From the NCBI RefSeq assembly GCF_003852545.1, contig NZ_QAJR01000012.1, positions 1-50,939 of the forward strand: a stretch of DNA of 50,939 bases, given 5' to 3'. The notes beneath the pieces are model-generated. The model did not search any database. It was given only the letters and a program-made list of their open reading frames with translations, and had not been told where the DNA came from. The DNA comes from Acidovorax sp. FJL06 (lineage in GTDB: Bacteria > Pseudomonadota > Gammaproteobacteria > Burkholderiales > Burkholderiaceae_C). Below, one piece after another: positions 17,752 through 29,602 of the stretch (positions within the stretch are counted from its first letter, which is position 1; each line of letters opens with the position of its first letter). The translations under genes and the position numbers were made by a program.

Positions 17752-19328
17752 TGGCAACTTCGGCCTCCACCGCCCAGCAGGCCCCCCGCCCCATCGACAT
17801 CGCCCTGCTCACCAGCGTCTTCGTGGTGGCCGCCTGCGGCCTGCTGTATGAGCTGGCGGCGGGGGCGCTGGCGTCCTATGTGCTGGGCGACTCGGTGCTG
17901 CAGTTCAGCACCATCATCGGCACCTACCTGTTTGCCATGGGCCTGGGCTCGTGGCTGTCGCGGTATTTCGAGCGGCAGCTGCCTGCGCATTTCCTGCGCA
18001 TCGAGCTGCTGGTGGCGCTGATTGGCGGCGCCTTGCCCGCCACGCTGTTCCTGGCCAATGCCTACACGCCGGGGGCGTTCCGGTTCCTGCTGTATTCGAT
18101 GGTGCTCATGGTGGGCACGCTGGTGGGGCTGGAGATTCCGCTGGTCATGCGCATCCTCAAGCGCAACGTGGTGCTCAAGGACCTGGTCTCGCAGGTGCTC
18201 ACCTTCGACTACCTGGGGGCGCTGGCGGTGTCGCTGGCGTTTCCGCTGCTGCTGGTGCCGCACCTGGGGCTCATTCGCACGGGCCTGGTGTTCGGGCTCA
18301 TGAATGCGGCCGTGGCGCTGTGGGCGGTGTGGCTGTTCCGCCATGAGCTGCGGCGCGTGAAGGCCCACCTGCTGGCCTGCGCGATGGTGGTGGGCCTGCT
18401 GCTGGCCGCTCTGGCGGGCGCCGACCAGATCACGAGTTTTGCCGAGGACAAGTTCTACCAGGACCGCATCGTCTTCACCACGGCCACGCCCTACCAGCGC
18501 ATCGTGGTCACGCAGGGCCGCTATGGCCACCGGCTGTACCTCAACGGCAACCTGCAGTTCTCCGAATCGGACGAATACCGCTACCACGAGGCCCTGGTGC
18601 ACCCCGCGATGGCCGCACATGGCGCGCCCAAACGTGTGGCGGTGCTGGGTGGCGGCGACGGCATGGCCGTGCGCGAGATCCTCAAATACCCCTCGGTCGA
18701 ATCCGTCACCCTGGTCGAGCTGGACCCGGCCATGACCCGCATCTTCAGCGAGAACCCCACGCTCGCGCGCCTGAACGGCCATGCGCTGCAGGACCCCAAG
18801 GTCAAGATCGTCAACACCGACGCCTTCGGCTGGCTGCAGCAGGGCGGCGAAGCCCGCGAAGCGGGGGGCCTGGGGGCCGACGACACCTTCGATGTCATCG
18901 TGGTGGATTTCCCCGATCCCACGAACTTCTCCATCGGCAAGCTCTACACCAACAGCTTCTATGCGCTGCTGGACAAGCGCCTGGCGGCCAGTGGCTATGC
19001 GGTGGTGCAGACCACCTCGCCGCTGGTGGCGCGCCAGAGCTTCTGGACGGTGGTGCAGACCATCGAGTCCGTGGGCCTGCAGACCGCGCCCTACCACGCC
19101 CATGTGCCCAGCTTCGGCGAATGGGGCTATGTGATCGCGAGCCGCCGGCCCTGGCGCCTGCCCGAGGCCCTGCCGGACGGTCTGCGCTTTCTGGCCCCCC
19201 CCTCGCTGCCGCTGCTGTTTGACTTTCCGCTCGACATGGCACGCGTGCCGGCCGACGTGAACCGGCTGTCCAACCAGGCGCTGGTGCACACCTACGAGCG
19301 CGAATGGGGCAAGGTCGTGGCGCATTGA
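17751..19328 (+). CDS. Membrane-embedded aminopropyltransferase (spermidine synthase family)
   Basis: This 525-residue protein fuses about seven N-terminal membrane helices (residues about 15-225) to a C-terminal spermidine-synthase-like domain. The catalytic domain has the nucleotide site VAVLGGGDGMAVREIL (about 295-310), acidic VTLVELDPAM (about 320), NTDAFGW and the active-site loop VVDFPDPTNFSIGKLYT (about 384). Soluble SpeE enzymes transfer aminopropyl from decarboxylated AdoMet to putrescine; the membrane version may use another or membrane-proximal acceptor. No AdoMet decarboxylase is in the window. The ATG overlaps the stop of the hsdR remnant (TGATG), so it now depends on that gene's transcript or a promoter inside it. 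Its natural partners appear to be the SPFH, DUF4178 and DUF350 genes upstream. Confidence 0.88.
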   Translation: MATSASTAQQAPRPIDIALLTSVFVVAACGLLYELAAGALASYVLGDSVLQFSTIIGTYLFAMGLGSWLSRYFERQLPAHFLRIELLVALIGGALPATLFLANAYTPGAFRFLLYSMVLMVGTLVGLEIPLVMRILKRNVVLKDLVSQVLTFDYLGALAVSLAFPLLLVPHLGLIRTGLVFGLMNAAVALWAVWLFRHELRRVKAHLLACAMVVGLLLAALAGADQITSFAEDKFYQDRIVFTTATPYQRIVVTQGRYGHRLYLNGNLQFSESDEYRYHEALVHPAMAAHGAPKRVAVLGGGDGMAVREILKYPSVESVTLVELDPAMTRIFSENPTLARLNGHALQDPKVKIVNTDAFGWLQQGGEAREAGGLGADDTFDVIVVDFPDPTNFSIGKLYTNSFYALLDKRLAASGYAVVQTTSPLVARQSFWTVVQTIESVGLQTAPYHAHVPSFGEWGYVIASRRPWRLPEALPDGLRFLAPPSLPLLFDFPLDMARVPADVNRLSNQALVHTYEREWGKVVAH

Positions 19329-19441
19329 AGGGCGCGGCAGCCCGCCCTGCCCAGGCGCGCGTTGCGGGGTTTTCCGAAGGCCCCGGGCCCGACAATGGGA
19401 TACAAACGATGGCCATGACCTGAATGCCACAGGCGACTCCC

Positions 19442-23219
<3,778 letters not shown>

Positions 23220-23223
<4 letters not shown>

Positions 23224-24212
23224 ACCCCGCCCCCGACCTGCGACCCCGCCTGCTGCTGGTGGACGACGAACCCACCAACCTGCAGGTGCTGCGCCACATC
23301 CTGCAGGCCGACTACCGCCTGCTGTTTGCCACCGACGGCGAACGCGCCCTGCAGGTGGCGCGCGAGCAGCGGCCCGACCTGGTGCTGCTCGACATCATGA
23401 TGCCGAACATGGACGGCTATGCCGTGTGCCGCGCGCTCAAGGCCGACGCCGCCACCGCCGCCATCCCGGTGATCTTCATCACCGCCCTCACCGACAGCCA
23501 GGACGAAACCGCCGGCTTCGACGCGGGCGCGGTGGACTACATCACCAAACCCGTCAGCCCGCCCGTGGTGCGCGCGCGCGTGCGCACCCACCTGTCGCTG
23601 GTGCGGCTGGACGAGTTGCGCGAAACCCGCCTGCAGATCGTGCAGCGCCTGGGCCGTGCGGCCGAATACAAAGACAACGAAACCGGCATGCATGTGATCC
23701 GCATGAGCCACTTCGCCCAGCTGCTGGCGCTGGCCGCCGGCTGCAGCCCCGCCTGGGCCGAAGACCTGCTCAACGCCGCGCCCATGCATGACGTGGGCAA
23801 GATCGGCATCCCCGACGCCGTGCTGCGCAAGCCCGGCCCGCTGGATGCCGACGAGTGGGCCACCATGCGCCGCCACCCCGAAATCGGCGCCGAGATCATT
23901 GGCGAACACCCGGCGGGCCTGCTGCAGCTGGCCCGCGAGATCGCACTGGCCCACCACGAGAAGTGGGACGGCAGCGGCTACCCGCTGGGCCTCGCGGGCG
24001 CGGCCATCCCGCTGTCGGCGCGCATCGTGGCCATTGCCGACGTGTTCGACGCCCTCACCACCCGCCGCCCCTACAAGGAGCCCTGGCCCGTGCAGGAGGC
24101 GCTGGACCACATCGCTGCCCAGGCGGGCCAGCACTTCGACCCGGGCCTGGTGCCGCTGTTTGCGCCGCTGTTGCCGCAGCTGCTCGAAGTGCGAGCCCGC
24201 TGGGCCGACTGA
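23220..24212 (+). CDS. Response regulator with HD-GYP c-di-GMP phosphodiesterase domain
   Basis: This 330-residue protein joins an N-terminal receiver (LVDDEPTN, phosphorylatable Asp near 57 in LLDIMMPNMDG, ITKP near 109) to a C-terminal HD-GYP domain. The catalytic motifs are HDVGK (His190-Asp191) and HHEKWDGSGYP (about 245-255), with RIVAIADVFDALT and RPYKEPW following. HD-GYP proteins hydrolyse c-di-GMP to pGpG or GMP at a metal centre. The motif reads GSGYP rather than GNGYP, a common and active variant. Its ATG overlaps the corrected stop of the hybrid kinase, indicating translational coupling and a phosphorelay from the kinase Hpt to this receiver. Lowering c-di-GMP would counter the PilZ-containing cellulose synthase encoded further on. 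Confidence 0.93.
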
Positions 24213-24233
24213 GAAGGTGCAAGGAACGATGGC

Positions 24234-25940
24234 ATGACCGCATGGACTTTGCAGCGCCGCCAGTTTGTGGCGGGCGCTGCCGCCCTGGCCACGGCCGCCC
24301 TGGGCGGGTGTGAGCGCACCGCGCCGCCTTTGCTGGGCGGCTTCACCGGCATCGCCATGGCCCGTGGCCACCAGCTGCGCGACCTGCTGACAACCGGCAC
24401 CCTGCCTGCCCCCGCCGTGGTGCGGCGCGCGCAGGTGGTCATTGCGGGCGGCGGCGTGGCCGGGCTGGCGGCCGCGCGCGCGCTGCGGCTGGCGGGCGTG
24501 GAAGACTTTGCGCTGCTGGAGCTGGAGGACAGCCCCGGCGGCAACAGCCGGGGCACCGTGGTGGGCGGCGTGCCCTGCCCGCAGGGCGCGCACTACCTGC
24601 CCGTGCCCGGCGACGACGCGCGCGAGGTGCAGGACCTGCTGGAAGAACTGGGCGTGCGACAGCGCGTGGCTGGGCGCTGGCAATACGACGAACGCCACCT
24701 GTGCCACAGCCCCCAGGAGCGCTTGTTCTTCGAGGGCGAATGGCAGGAGGGCCTGCTGCCCGTGCAGGGCGTGGGCGAGGCCACGCTGGCGCAGTACCGC
24801 CGCTTTGCCCAGGCCGTGGACGCCGAGGCCCGCGCCGCCCCGTTCTCGATGCCGGCCCTCAAGCGCTGGAGCGCAAAACAGCCGCTGGCGCCCGCCCATC
24901 AGGCGCTGGATGCTATTACTTTTGATGATTGGCTGGCCGCACAGGGGCTGGATGACGCGCACCTGCGCTGGTACCTCGACTACTGCTGCCGCGACGACTA
25001 CGGCGCGGGCGCCCACCGCGTGTCGGCCTGGGCGGGCATCCACTACTTTGCCAGCCGCCACGGGTTCCACGCGCCTGGCGAGGCCGTGGACGAGGCGCGC
25101 GAAAGTGTGCTCACCTGGCCCGAGGGCAACGGCTGGATCACCCAGCGCCTGGCCGAGCCGCTGCGCTCGGGCGGCCAGTTGCGCACCGCCACCAGCGTGC
25201 TGCGCATCAGCGAAGGCCGCCACGGCGTGGAGGTGGATGCGTTCAACCATGCCAGCGGCAATGTCGAGCGCTGGGTGGCGCCGCAATGCATCGTGGCGCT
25301 GCCCGTGCTGCTGGCGGCGCGGGTGGTGCAGCAGCCCCCCGTCTTCCTGCGCGACGTGGCGCAGCGCCTGTCGTGGGCGCCCTGGCTGGTGGCCAACATC
25401 CACATCGGCCGCCCGCTCACCGACCGCCCCGGCGCCGCGCCTGCTTGGGACAACGTGCTCTATGCCGACCCCACGCCCGGCGGCCTGGGCTATGTGAACG
25501 CGGGCCACCAGCGCCTGGACCCGCGTGCCGCCCTCACCGGCCCCACCGTCCTCACCTACTACCAGGCACTGGGCGATCTGCAGGGCGGCCGCCAGCAGCT
25601 GGCCACCCAGCCCTGGCAGCACTGGGCCGATGCCGCGCTGGCCGCCCTGTCCGTGCCCCACCCCGAGCTGCGCGAGCGCGCCACGCGCGTGGACATCACC
25701 CGCTACGGCCACGCCATGTCCATTCCCACGCGGGGTGTGCAGCAGGTTCTGAGCCAAATCGGCCTGCAGGGCCGGTCCAGCAAGCGCAAGCCGCTATTCA
25801 ATGCAGAGCGCGCGCCCTGGATTCCCACGCCCACCACCGCGCGCCTGGCGTTTGCGCACAGCGACTGGTCGGGCTACTCGGTGTTTGAAGAAGCCTTCAC
25901 GCGCGGGCATGGCGCGGGCCTGGTCGCGGCAGCGGGATAG
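24234..25940 (+). CDS. Tat-exported FAD-dependent oxidoreductase (amine oxidase-like)
   Basis: This 568-residue protein opens with a twin-arginine signal (RRQFVAGAAALATAALGGC), whose terminal GGC resembles a lipobox, so a folded, lipid-anchored periplasmic flavoprotein is likely. A Rossmann motif VVIAGGGVAGLAAARAL (about residues 67-83) with LELEDSPGGNSRG binds FAD in the manner of flavin amine oxidases and phytoene-desaturase-like enzymes. The substrate is unknown. An amine or polyamine is plausible given the aminopropyltransferase 5 kb upstream, but that is inference. It starts 21 bp after the HD-GYP gene and is followed 7 bp later by the YkuD-domain gene. A short AT-rich codon run at 24909-24930 (encoding DAITFDD) differs from the surrounding GC-rich usage. 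Confidence 0.85.
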   Translation: MTAWTLQRRQFVAGAAALATAALGGCERTAPPLLGGFTGIAMARGHQLRDLLTTGTLPAPAVVRRAQVVIAGGGVAGLAAARALRLAGVEDFALLELEDSPGGNSRGTVVGGVPCPQGAHYLPVPGDDAREVQDLLEELGVRQRVAGRWQYDERHLCHSPQERLFFEGEWQEGLLPVQGVGEATLAQYRRFAQAVDAEARAAPFSMPALKRWSAKQPLAPAHQALDAITFDDWLAAQGLDDAHLRWYLDYCCRDDYGAGAHRVSAWAGIHYFASRHGFHAPGEAVDEARESVLTWPEGNGWITQRLAEPLRSGGQLRTATSVLRISEGRHGVEVDAFNHASGNVERWVAPQCIVALPVLLAARVVQQPPVFLRDVAQRLSWAPWLVANIHIGRPLTDRPGAAPAWDNVLYADPTPGGLGYVNAGHQRLDPRAALTGPTVLTYYQALGDLQGGRQQLATQPWQHWADAALAALSVPHPELRERATRVDITRYGHAMSIPTRGVQQVLSQIGLQGRSSKRKPLFNAERAPWIPTPTTARLAFAHSDWSGYSVFEEAFTRGHGAGLVAAAG

Positions 25941-25947
25941 GACGCCC

Positions 25948-26466
25948 ATGGCCCTGGCCCTTCACATCCACCTGGGCCGCCAGGAGCTGTGCCTGCTCGA
26001 TGGCGGCGTAGTGCAGGCCCGCTATGCGGTCTCAACCGCACTCCACGGCGCGGGCGAACGCAGCGGCAGCGGGTGCACGCCCCGCGGCCTGCACCGCGTG
26101 CGCGCCAAGGTGGGCGCGGGCTGCGCGCCCGGCACGGTGTTCGTGGGGCGCCGGCCCACGGGCGAGTGCTATTCGCCCGCGCTGGCCGCCCAGCAGCCGG
26201 GCCGCGACTGGATCCTCTGCCGCATCCTGTGGCTTGCGGGCTGCGAGCGCGGCGTCAACCGGGGCGGCGATGTGGACACGCTGCGCCGCTTCATCTATAT
26301 CCACGGCTGCCCGGATGGCACGCCGATGGGCCGGCCCGCCTCGCACGGCTGCGTGCGCATGGCCAATGCCGATCTGGTGGACCTGTTCGACCGGGTGGCG
26401 GTGGGCACGCCGGTGCGCATCGAAGACGGAGCCGGGTGCCCCGGTGCCATGGAGGGACCCGCATGA
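25948..26466 (+). CDS. L,D-transpeptidase (YkuD) domain protein without signal peptide
   Basis: This 172-residue protein consists almost entirely of a YkuD domain. The catalytic region reads YIHG (His119), then GRPASHGCVRM with nucleophile Cys135 and Arg137, followed by ADLVDLFDRVAVGTPVRI. Such enzymes cross-link peptidoglycan stems, attach lipoproteins or hydrolyse amide bonds in the periplasm. There is no hydrophobic signal peptide after the chosen ATG (MALALHIHLGRQ), and the in-frame upstream extension overlaps the oxidoreductase gene and is not signal-like. Either export depends on an unseen route or the protein acts in the cytoplasm. It contains six further Cys residues besides Cys135, unusual for the family. 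Its stop overlaps the MATE start (ATGA). Confidence 0.85.
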   Translation: MALALHIHLGRQELCLLDGGVVQARYAVSTALHGAGERSGSGCTPRGLHRVRAKVGAGCAPGTVFVGRRPTGECYSPALAAQQPGRDWILCRILWLAGCERGVNRGGDVDTLRRFIYIHGCPDGTPMGRPASHGCVRMANADLVDLFDRVAVGTPVRIEDGAGCPGAMEGPA

Positions 26467-27848
26467 CCGCACAGGATGGGCATGGCAGCGCCACAACGCC
26501 CACGCCGTCGCTCAACCGGCGCTTCCTCGTCTTTCTGGGCCCGCTGGTGCTCACCAACATCCTGCAGGCGCTCACCGGCACGGTGAACCATATCTACGTG
26601 GGGCGGCTGCTGGGCGCGGGGCCGCTGGCGGCCGTGGCCTCGTTCATGCCGCTGTTCTTGCTGCTCAGTGCCTTCATCTTCGGGCTGGGCACGGGGGCGT
26701 CCATCCTCGTGGGCCAGGCCTGGGGCGCACGCAACCCCGCGCGGCTGCGTGCGGTGGCGGGCACCACGCTCTGTGCGGGCCTGTTGCTGGGCCTGGTGCT
26801 GTCGGTGGGGGGCCTGCTGATGGCCCCGTGGCTCATGGCCGCGCTGGGCACGCCCGCCGACGTGCTGCCCCAGGCGGTGGCCTATGCGCGGGGAATGATG
26901 GCGCTGTTCCCGGTGCTGTTCACCTCCATGCTCGTGGCCGCGCTGCTGCGGGGCATGGGCGACACGGTGACGCCGCTGCGTGCGCTGATGGTGTCGCTGT
27001 GTGTCACGGTGGTGTGCGCACCGCTGTGCATCCAGGGCGTGCCCGCCCTTGGGCTGCCGGCGCTGGGCATCCTGGGGGGCGTGGCCGCGCTGCTGCTGGC
27101 CACGCTGTCCTCGCTGGGCTGGACCGCCTGGCACCTGCGGCGGCGCGCGCATGTGCTGGCCCCCACGCGCGCGCTGGCGGCGCAGTTGCGGCTGGATGCC
27201 GCCTTGCTGCGCACGCTCGTCCGGTTGGGTGTGCCCACGGGGCTGTTCTTCATCACGGGTTCGCTGGCCGACCTGGGCCTGCTGAGCCTGGTCAATGCCC
27301 ATGGCTCGGCCGCTACGGCGGCCTGGGGGGCCGCCAGCCAGGTCATGTCGTATGTGCTGTTCCCCGCGATGGCCGTGGCCATGGCCGCGTCGGTGTTGGC
27401 CGCGCAGGCGATCGGCGCGGGCCAGGGGCCGCAGGTGGCGGCAATCACGCGCGCCGGCATGCGCATGAACCTGCTGCTCACGGGCACGCTGGCCGTGCTG
27501 GTGTTCGCTGCCGCGCCCTGGGTGGTGGGCCTGTTCGTGGCCGACGCGCGGGTGATCGACATCGCCGCGCGTGTACTGCACATCACCGTGTGGGGCGCCG
27601 TCTTCTTCGGGCTGGCCAGCGTGTATTCGGGCGTGATGCGCGCCAGCGGCACGGTGCTGGTGCCCACCCTCCTGTCGCTCGGTTGCCTGGCCTGCCTCAT
27701 CGTGCCGCTGGGCTGGGTGCTGGGGCGCCAGTTCGGCCTGGTGGCCACCTGGGCGGCCTACCCGGCCACCTACCTCGCGGCACTGGTGCTGCAGGGGCTG
27801 TACTTCCATGGCGTGTGGCGGCGCCAGGCCTTGCAGCGCATGGTGTAA
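26463..27848 (+). CDS. MATE-family efflux transporter
   Basis: This 461-residue protein has twelve predicted membrane helices and two homologous halves. The first half begins FLVFLGPLVLTNILQALTGT and contains GTGASILVGQAWGARN; the second contains AAWGAASQVMSYVLFPAMAV and AAQAIGAGQG. These are hallmarks of MATE multidrug/Na+ or H+ antiporters of the NorM/DinF type. The substrate cannot be read from sequence. It is translationally coupled to the YkuD gene and probably shares its transcript with the FAD oxidoreductase, so export of an oxidised product or a cell-wall-related compound is conceivable. ATG 26463 is fixed by the ATGA overlap. A short palindrome follows the stop codon directly and may act as a 3' stabiliser. 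Confidence 0.9.
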   Translation: MTAQDGHGSATTPTPSLNRRFLVFLGPLVLTNILQALTGTVNHIYVGRLLGAGPLAAVASFMPLFLLLSAFIFGLGTGASILVGQAWGARNPARLRAVAGTTLCAGLLLGLVLSVGGLLMAPWLMAALGTPADVLPQAVAYARGMMALFPVLFTSMLVAALLRGMGDTVTPLRALMVSLCVTVVCAPLCIQGVPALGLPALGILGGVAALLLATLSSLGWTAWHLRRRAHVLAPTRALAAQLRLDAALLRTLVRLGVPTGLFFITGSLADLGLLSLVNAHGSAATAAWGAASQVMSYVLFPAMAVAMAASVLAAQAIGAGQGPQVAAITRAGMRMNLLLTGTLAVLVFAAAPWVVGLFVADARVIDIAARVLHITVWGAVFFGLASVYSGVMRASGTVLVPTLLSLGCLACLIVPLGWVLGRQFGLVATWAAYPATYLAALVLQGLYFHGVWRRQALQRMV

Positions 27849-27849
27849 A

Positions 27850-27898
27850 CAAAAATGGCTGTAGCGCTTGATGGATAAGCGCAAGCAGCTATCAAAAG
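27850..27898. repeat. Short dispersed palindrome, copy B (best preserved)
   Basis: This element reads AAAAATGGCTGTAGCGCTTG, then ATGGATAAGCGCAAGCAGCT, then ATCAAAAGG. The core AGCGCTT/AAGCGC pairs around a short loop and the outer GGCTGT/AGCAGCT pairs imperfectly. It lies one base after the MATE stop codon and is the clearest member of the family seen at 8084, 12893, 15099 and 35751. Confidence 0.65.
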
Positions 27899-27939
27899 GA
27901 GAGTGACCTTGGGGCCCGGCGTTGCACGCGACCATGCGG

Positions 27940-27957
27940 TCGTCACAGCCCCGTCAC
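27940..27957 (+). promoter_or_regulatory. Pho-box-like direct repeat
   Basis: TCGTCAC (27940-27946) and CCGTCAC (27951-27957) are 7-bp near-repeats with an 11-bp period, the spacing of PhoB half-sites (CTGTCAT-like). They lie 45-62 bp upstream of the phytase-like gene. Two half-sites with mismatches give only modest support. Confidence 0.3.
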
Positions 27958-28001
27958 GCGCAGGCGGCATCGTGGCCGTTTTACTTTCTGCCCCAGCCAC
28001 C

Positions 28002-29366
28002 ATGTCCCGATTCTCTGCCCTGGCCGCCTGCGCCGCGCTGGCGTGTGCCGCCGCTTCCCTTGCCTCCTCTGCGAATGCCCAGCAGGCCTACCCCGCCACG
28101 CTGGCCGGCCACGCCGTGCTGCCCGCGATGACGCTGATCCCCGCCCCCAAGGACGCCCCGCAGGACCTGCAGGTCAGCGGCAAGTTCACCACCCCCCGCC
28201 GCGTGGAGGCCGTGGGCACGGTGATGGGCCAGTCCGGCGGGCGCGACACCGGCATCGCGCTGCCCTTCAAGGGCCAGCCCCTCCAGGGCCACTCGGGCAT
28301 CAAGCGCATGGCCGACGGTTCGTTCTGGATCCTCACCGACAACGGTGCGGGCGCCAAGGCCAACTCGGCCGACTTCATGCTGTACCTGAACCACTACGCG
28401 GTGGACTTTCAAAGCGGCCAGTTCCAGCGCCGCCAGACCGTGTTTTTGCACGACCCCGACAAGAAGGTGCCGTTTCGCATCACCCACGAAGGCACGGACC
28501 AGCGCTACCTGACCGGCGCCGACTTCGACCCCGAGAGCTTCCAGTTTGCAGGCGGCGCGCTGTGGATCGGCGAGGAGTTCGGCCCTTACCTCATCAAGGC
28601 CGACCTGAGCGGCAAGGTGCTGGGTGTGTTCGAGACCCAGGTGGACGGCAAGGTGGTGCGCTCGCCCGACGCCCCCGGCGTGCTCATGCCCGGCGCCCCC
28701 GATGCCAAGCCCACACCGTTCGAGGTCAAGCGCTCCAAGGGCTTTGAAGGCATGGCTGCCTCCAAGGACGGCAGCAAGCTCTATGCGCTGCTCGAAGGCG
28801 CGCTGTGGAACGAAGCGGCCAAGGCCTACGAGAACGTGGGCGGCAAGCAGGCCCTGCGCGTGCTGGAGTTCGACGTGAAGAGCGAGCAGTGGACGGGCCG
28901 CCACTGGAAGTACGTGCTGGAGGCCAACCACCACGCGATCGGCGACTTCAACATGATCGACGGCACCACGGGCCTGATCATCGAGCGCGACAACGGCGAA
29001 GGCACGGCCGACAAGGCCTGCCCCGAAGGCCAAAAGCGCACGGATTGCTTCCACGACCTCGCGAAGTTCAAGCGCGTCTACAAGGTCGAGATGAGCGAGG
29101 CCAACGTGGGCGGCGAAATCCGCAAGATCGGCTACATCGACCTCATGAACATCCAGGACCCGAAGCGCCTGGCGAAGAAGCCACTCAACAACGGCGTGCT
29201 CACCTTCCCCTTCTTCACCATCGAGAACGTGGACGTGGTGGACGGCACGCACATCGTGGTGGGCAACGACAACAACCTGCCCTTCAGCAGCAGCCGCGAG
29301 CCCAACAAGGCGGATGACAACGAGCTGGTGCTGTTGGAGGTGGGCGAGCTGCTGCGCGCGAAGTAG
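28002..29366 (+). CDS. Esterase-like phytase-family secreted protein
   Basis: This 454-residue protein has a Sec signal peptide (MSRFSALAACAALACAAASL, cleavage near SSANA-QQ) and a beta-propeller-like body of the 'esterase-like activity of phytase' family (Phytase-like, PF13449). Recognisable segments are HSGIKRMADGSFWILTDNGA, LTGADFDPESFQFAGGALWI, FEGMAASKDGSKLYALLEGA and NNLPFSSSREPNKADDNEL near the C-terminus. Members are periplasmic or extracellular; a phosphoester substrate is suspected but activity is generally unproven. ATG 28002 directly precedes the signal peptide; no good Shine-Dalgarno is visible. It is preceded by a Pho-box-like repeat and followed by a long hairpin. Confidence 0.82.
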   Translation: MSRFSALAACAALACAAASLASSANAQQAYPATLAGHAVLPAMTLIPAPKDAPQDLQVSGKFTTPRRVEAVGTVMGQSGGRDTGIALPFKGQPLQGHSGIKRMADGSFWILTDNGAGAKANSADFMLYLNHYAVDFQSGQFQRRQTVFLHDPDKKVPFRITHEGTDQRYLTGADFDPESFQFAGGALWIGEEFGPYLIKADLSGKVLGVFETQVDGKVVRSPDAPGVLMPGAPDAKPTPFEVKRSKGFEGMAASKDGSKLYALLEGALWNEAAKAYENVGGKQALRVLEFDVKSEQWTGRHWKYVLEANHHAIGDFNMIDGTTGLIIERDNGEGTADKACPEGQKRTDCFHDLAKFKRVYKVEMSEANVGGEIRKIGYIDLMNIQDPKRLAKKPLNNGVLTFPFFTIENVDVVDGTHIVVGNDNNLPFSSSREPNKADDNELVLLEVGELLRAK

Positions 29367-29446
29367 CCGGAACTTGGGTCGCCCATGGGCTGGAGAGGTG
29401 GGACAAGCTGGGGCAGGGCCGCATCCCACGGCCGCGCCACCCCCCA

Positions 29447-29506
29447 CCGTTCGGGCTGAGCCTGTCGAAGCCTTGCGCCGGGCTTCGACAGGCTCAGCCT
29501 GAACGG
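29447..29506. repeat. Long perfect-type hairpin (26-bp stem)
   Basis: A 26-bp inverted repeat with one mismatch spans 29447-29472 and 29481-29506, with the 8-nt loop TTGCGCCG. The stem contains GAGCCTGTCGAAGCC and GGCTTCGACAGGCTC, a motif I recognise from dispersed repeats in Comamonadaceae and related genomes. No T-tract follows. It sits between the phytase-like gene and riboflavin synthase and probably acts as a REP-like element or transcript-end barrier. Confidence 0.75.
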
Positions 29507-29602
29507 CTGTGGAGGGCTTGACCCCGGAGCGCAGCGCTGCGCCGTACTCGGATGGCAAAATCCGCCTTTGCCCATTCACGGGCTCAACCGCCCCTCCCCA
29601 CC

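Noticed and set aside
23224-23791. Extension of the hybrid kinase through the first 570 bp of the HD-GYP gene
   Set aside because: The extension is Arg/Pro/His-rich and overlaps a perfectly conserved receiver domain in another frame; a one-base frameshift explains it better.
24909-24930. A dispersed-palindrome fragment inside the FAD oxidoreductase gene
   Set aside because: The AT-rich run GATGCTATTACTTTTGATGA resembles part of the repeat family but is too short and encodes a plausible DAITFDD segment; it was not counted as a copy.
29367-29602. An FMN riboswitch upstream of ribE
   Set aside because: No RFN-type multi-stem conserved blocks are visible; the gap contains a simple long hairpin instead.
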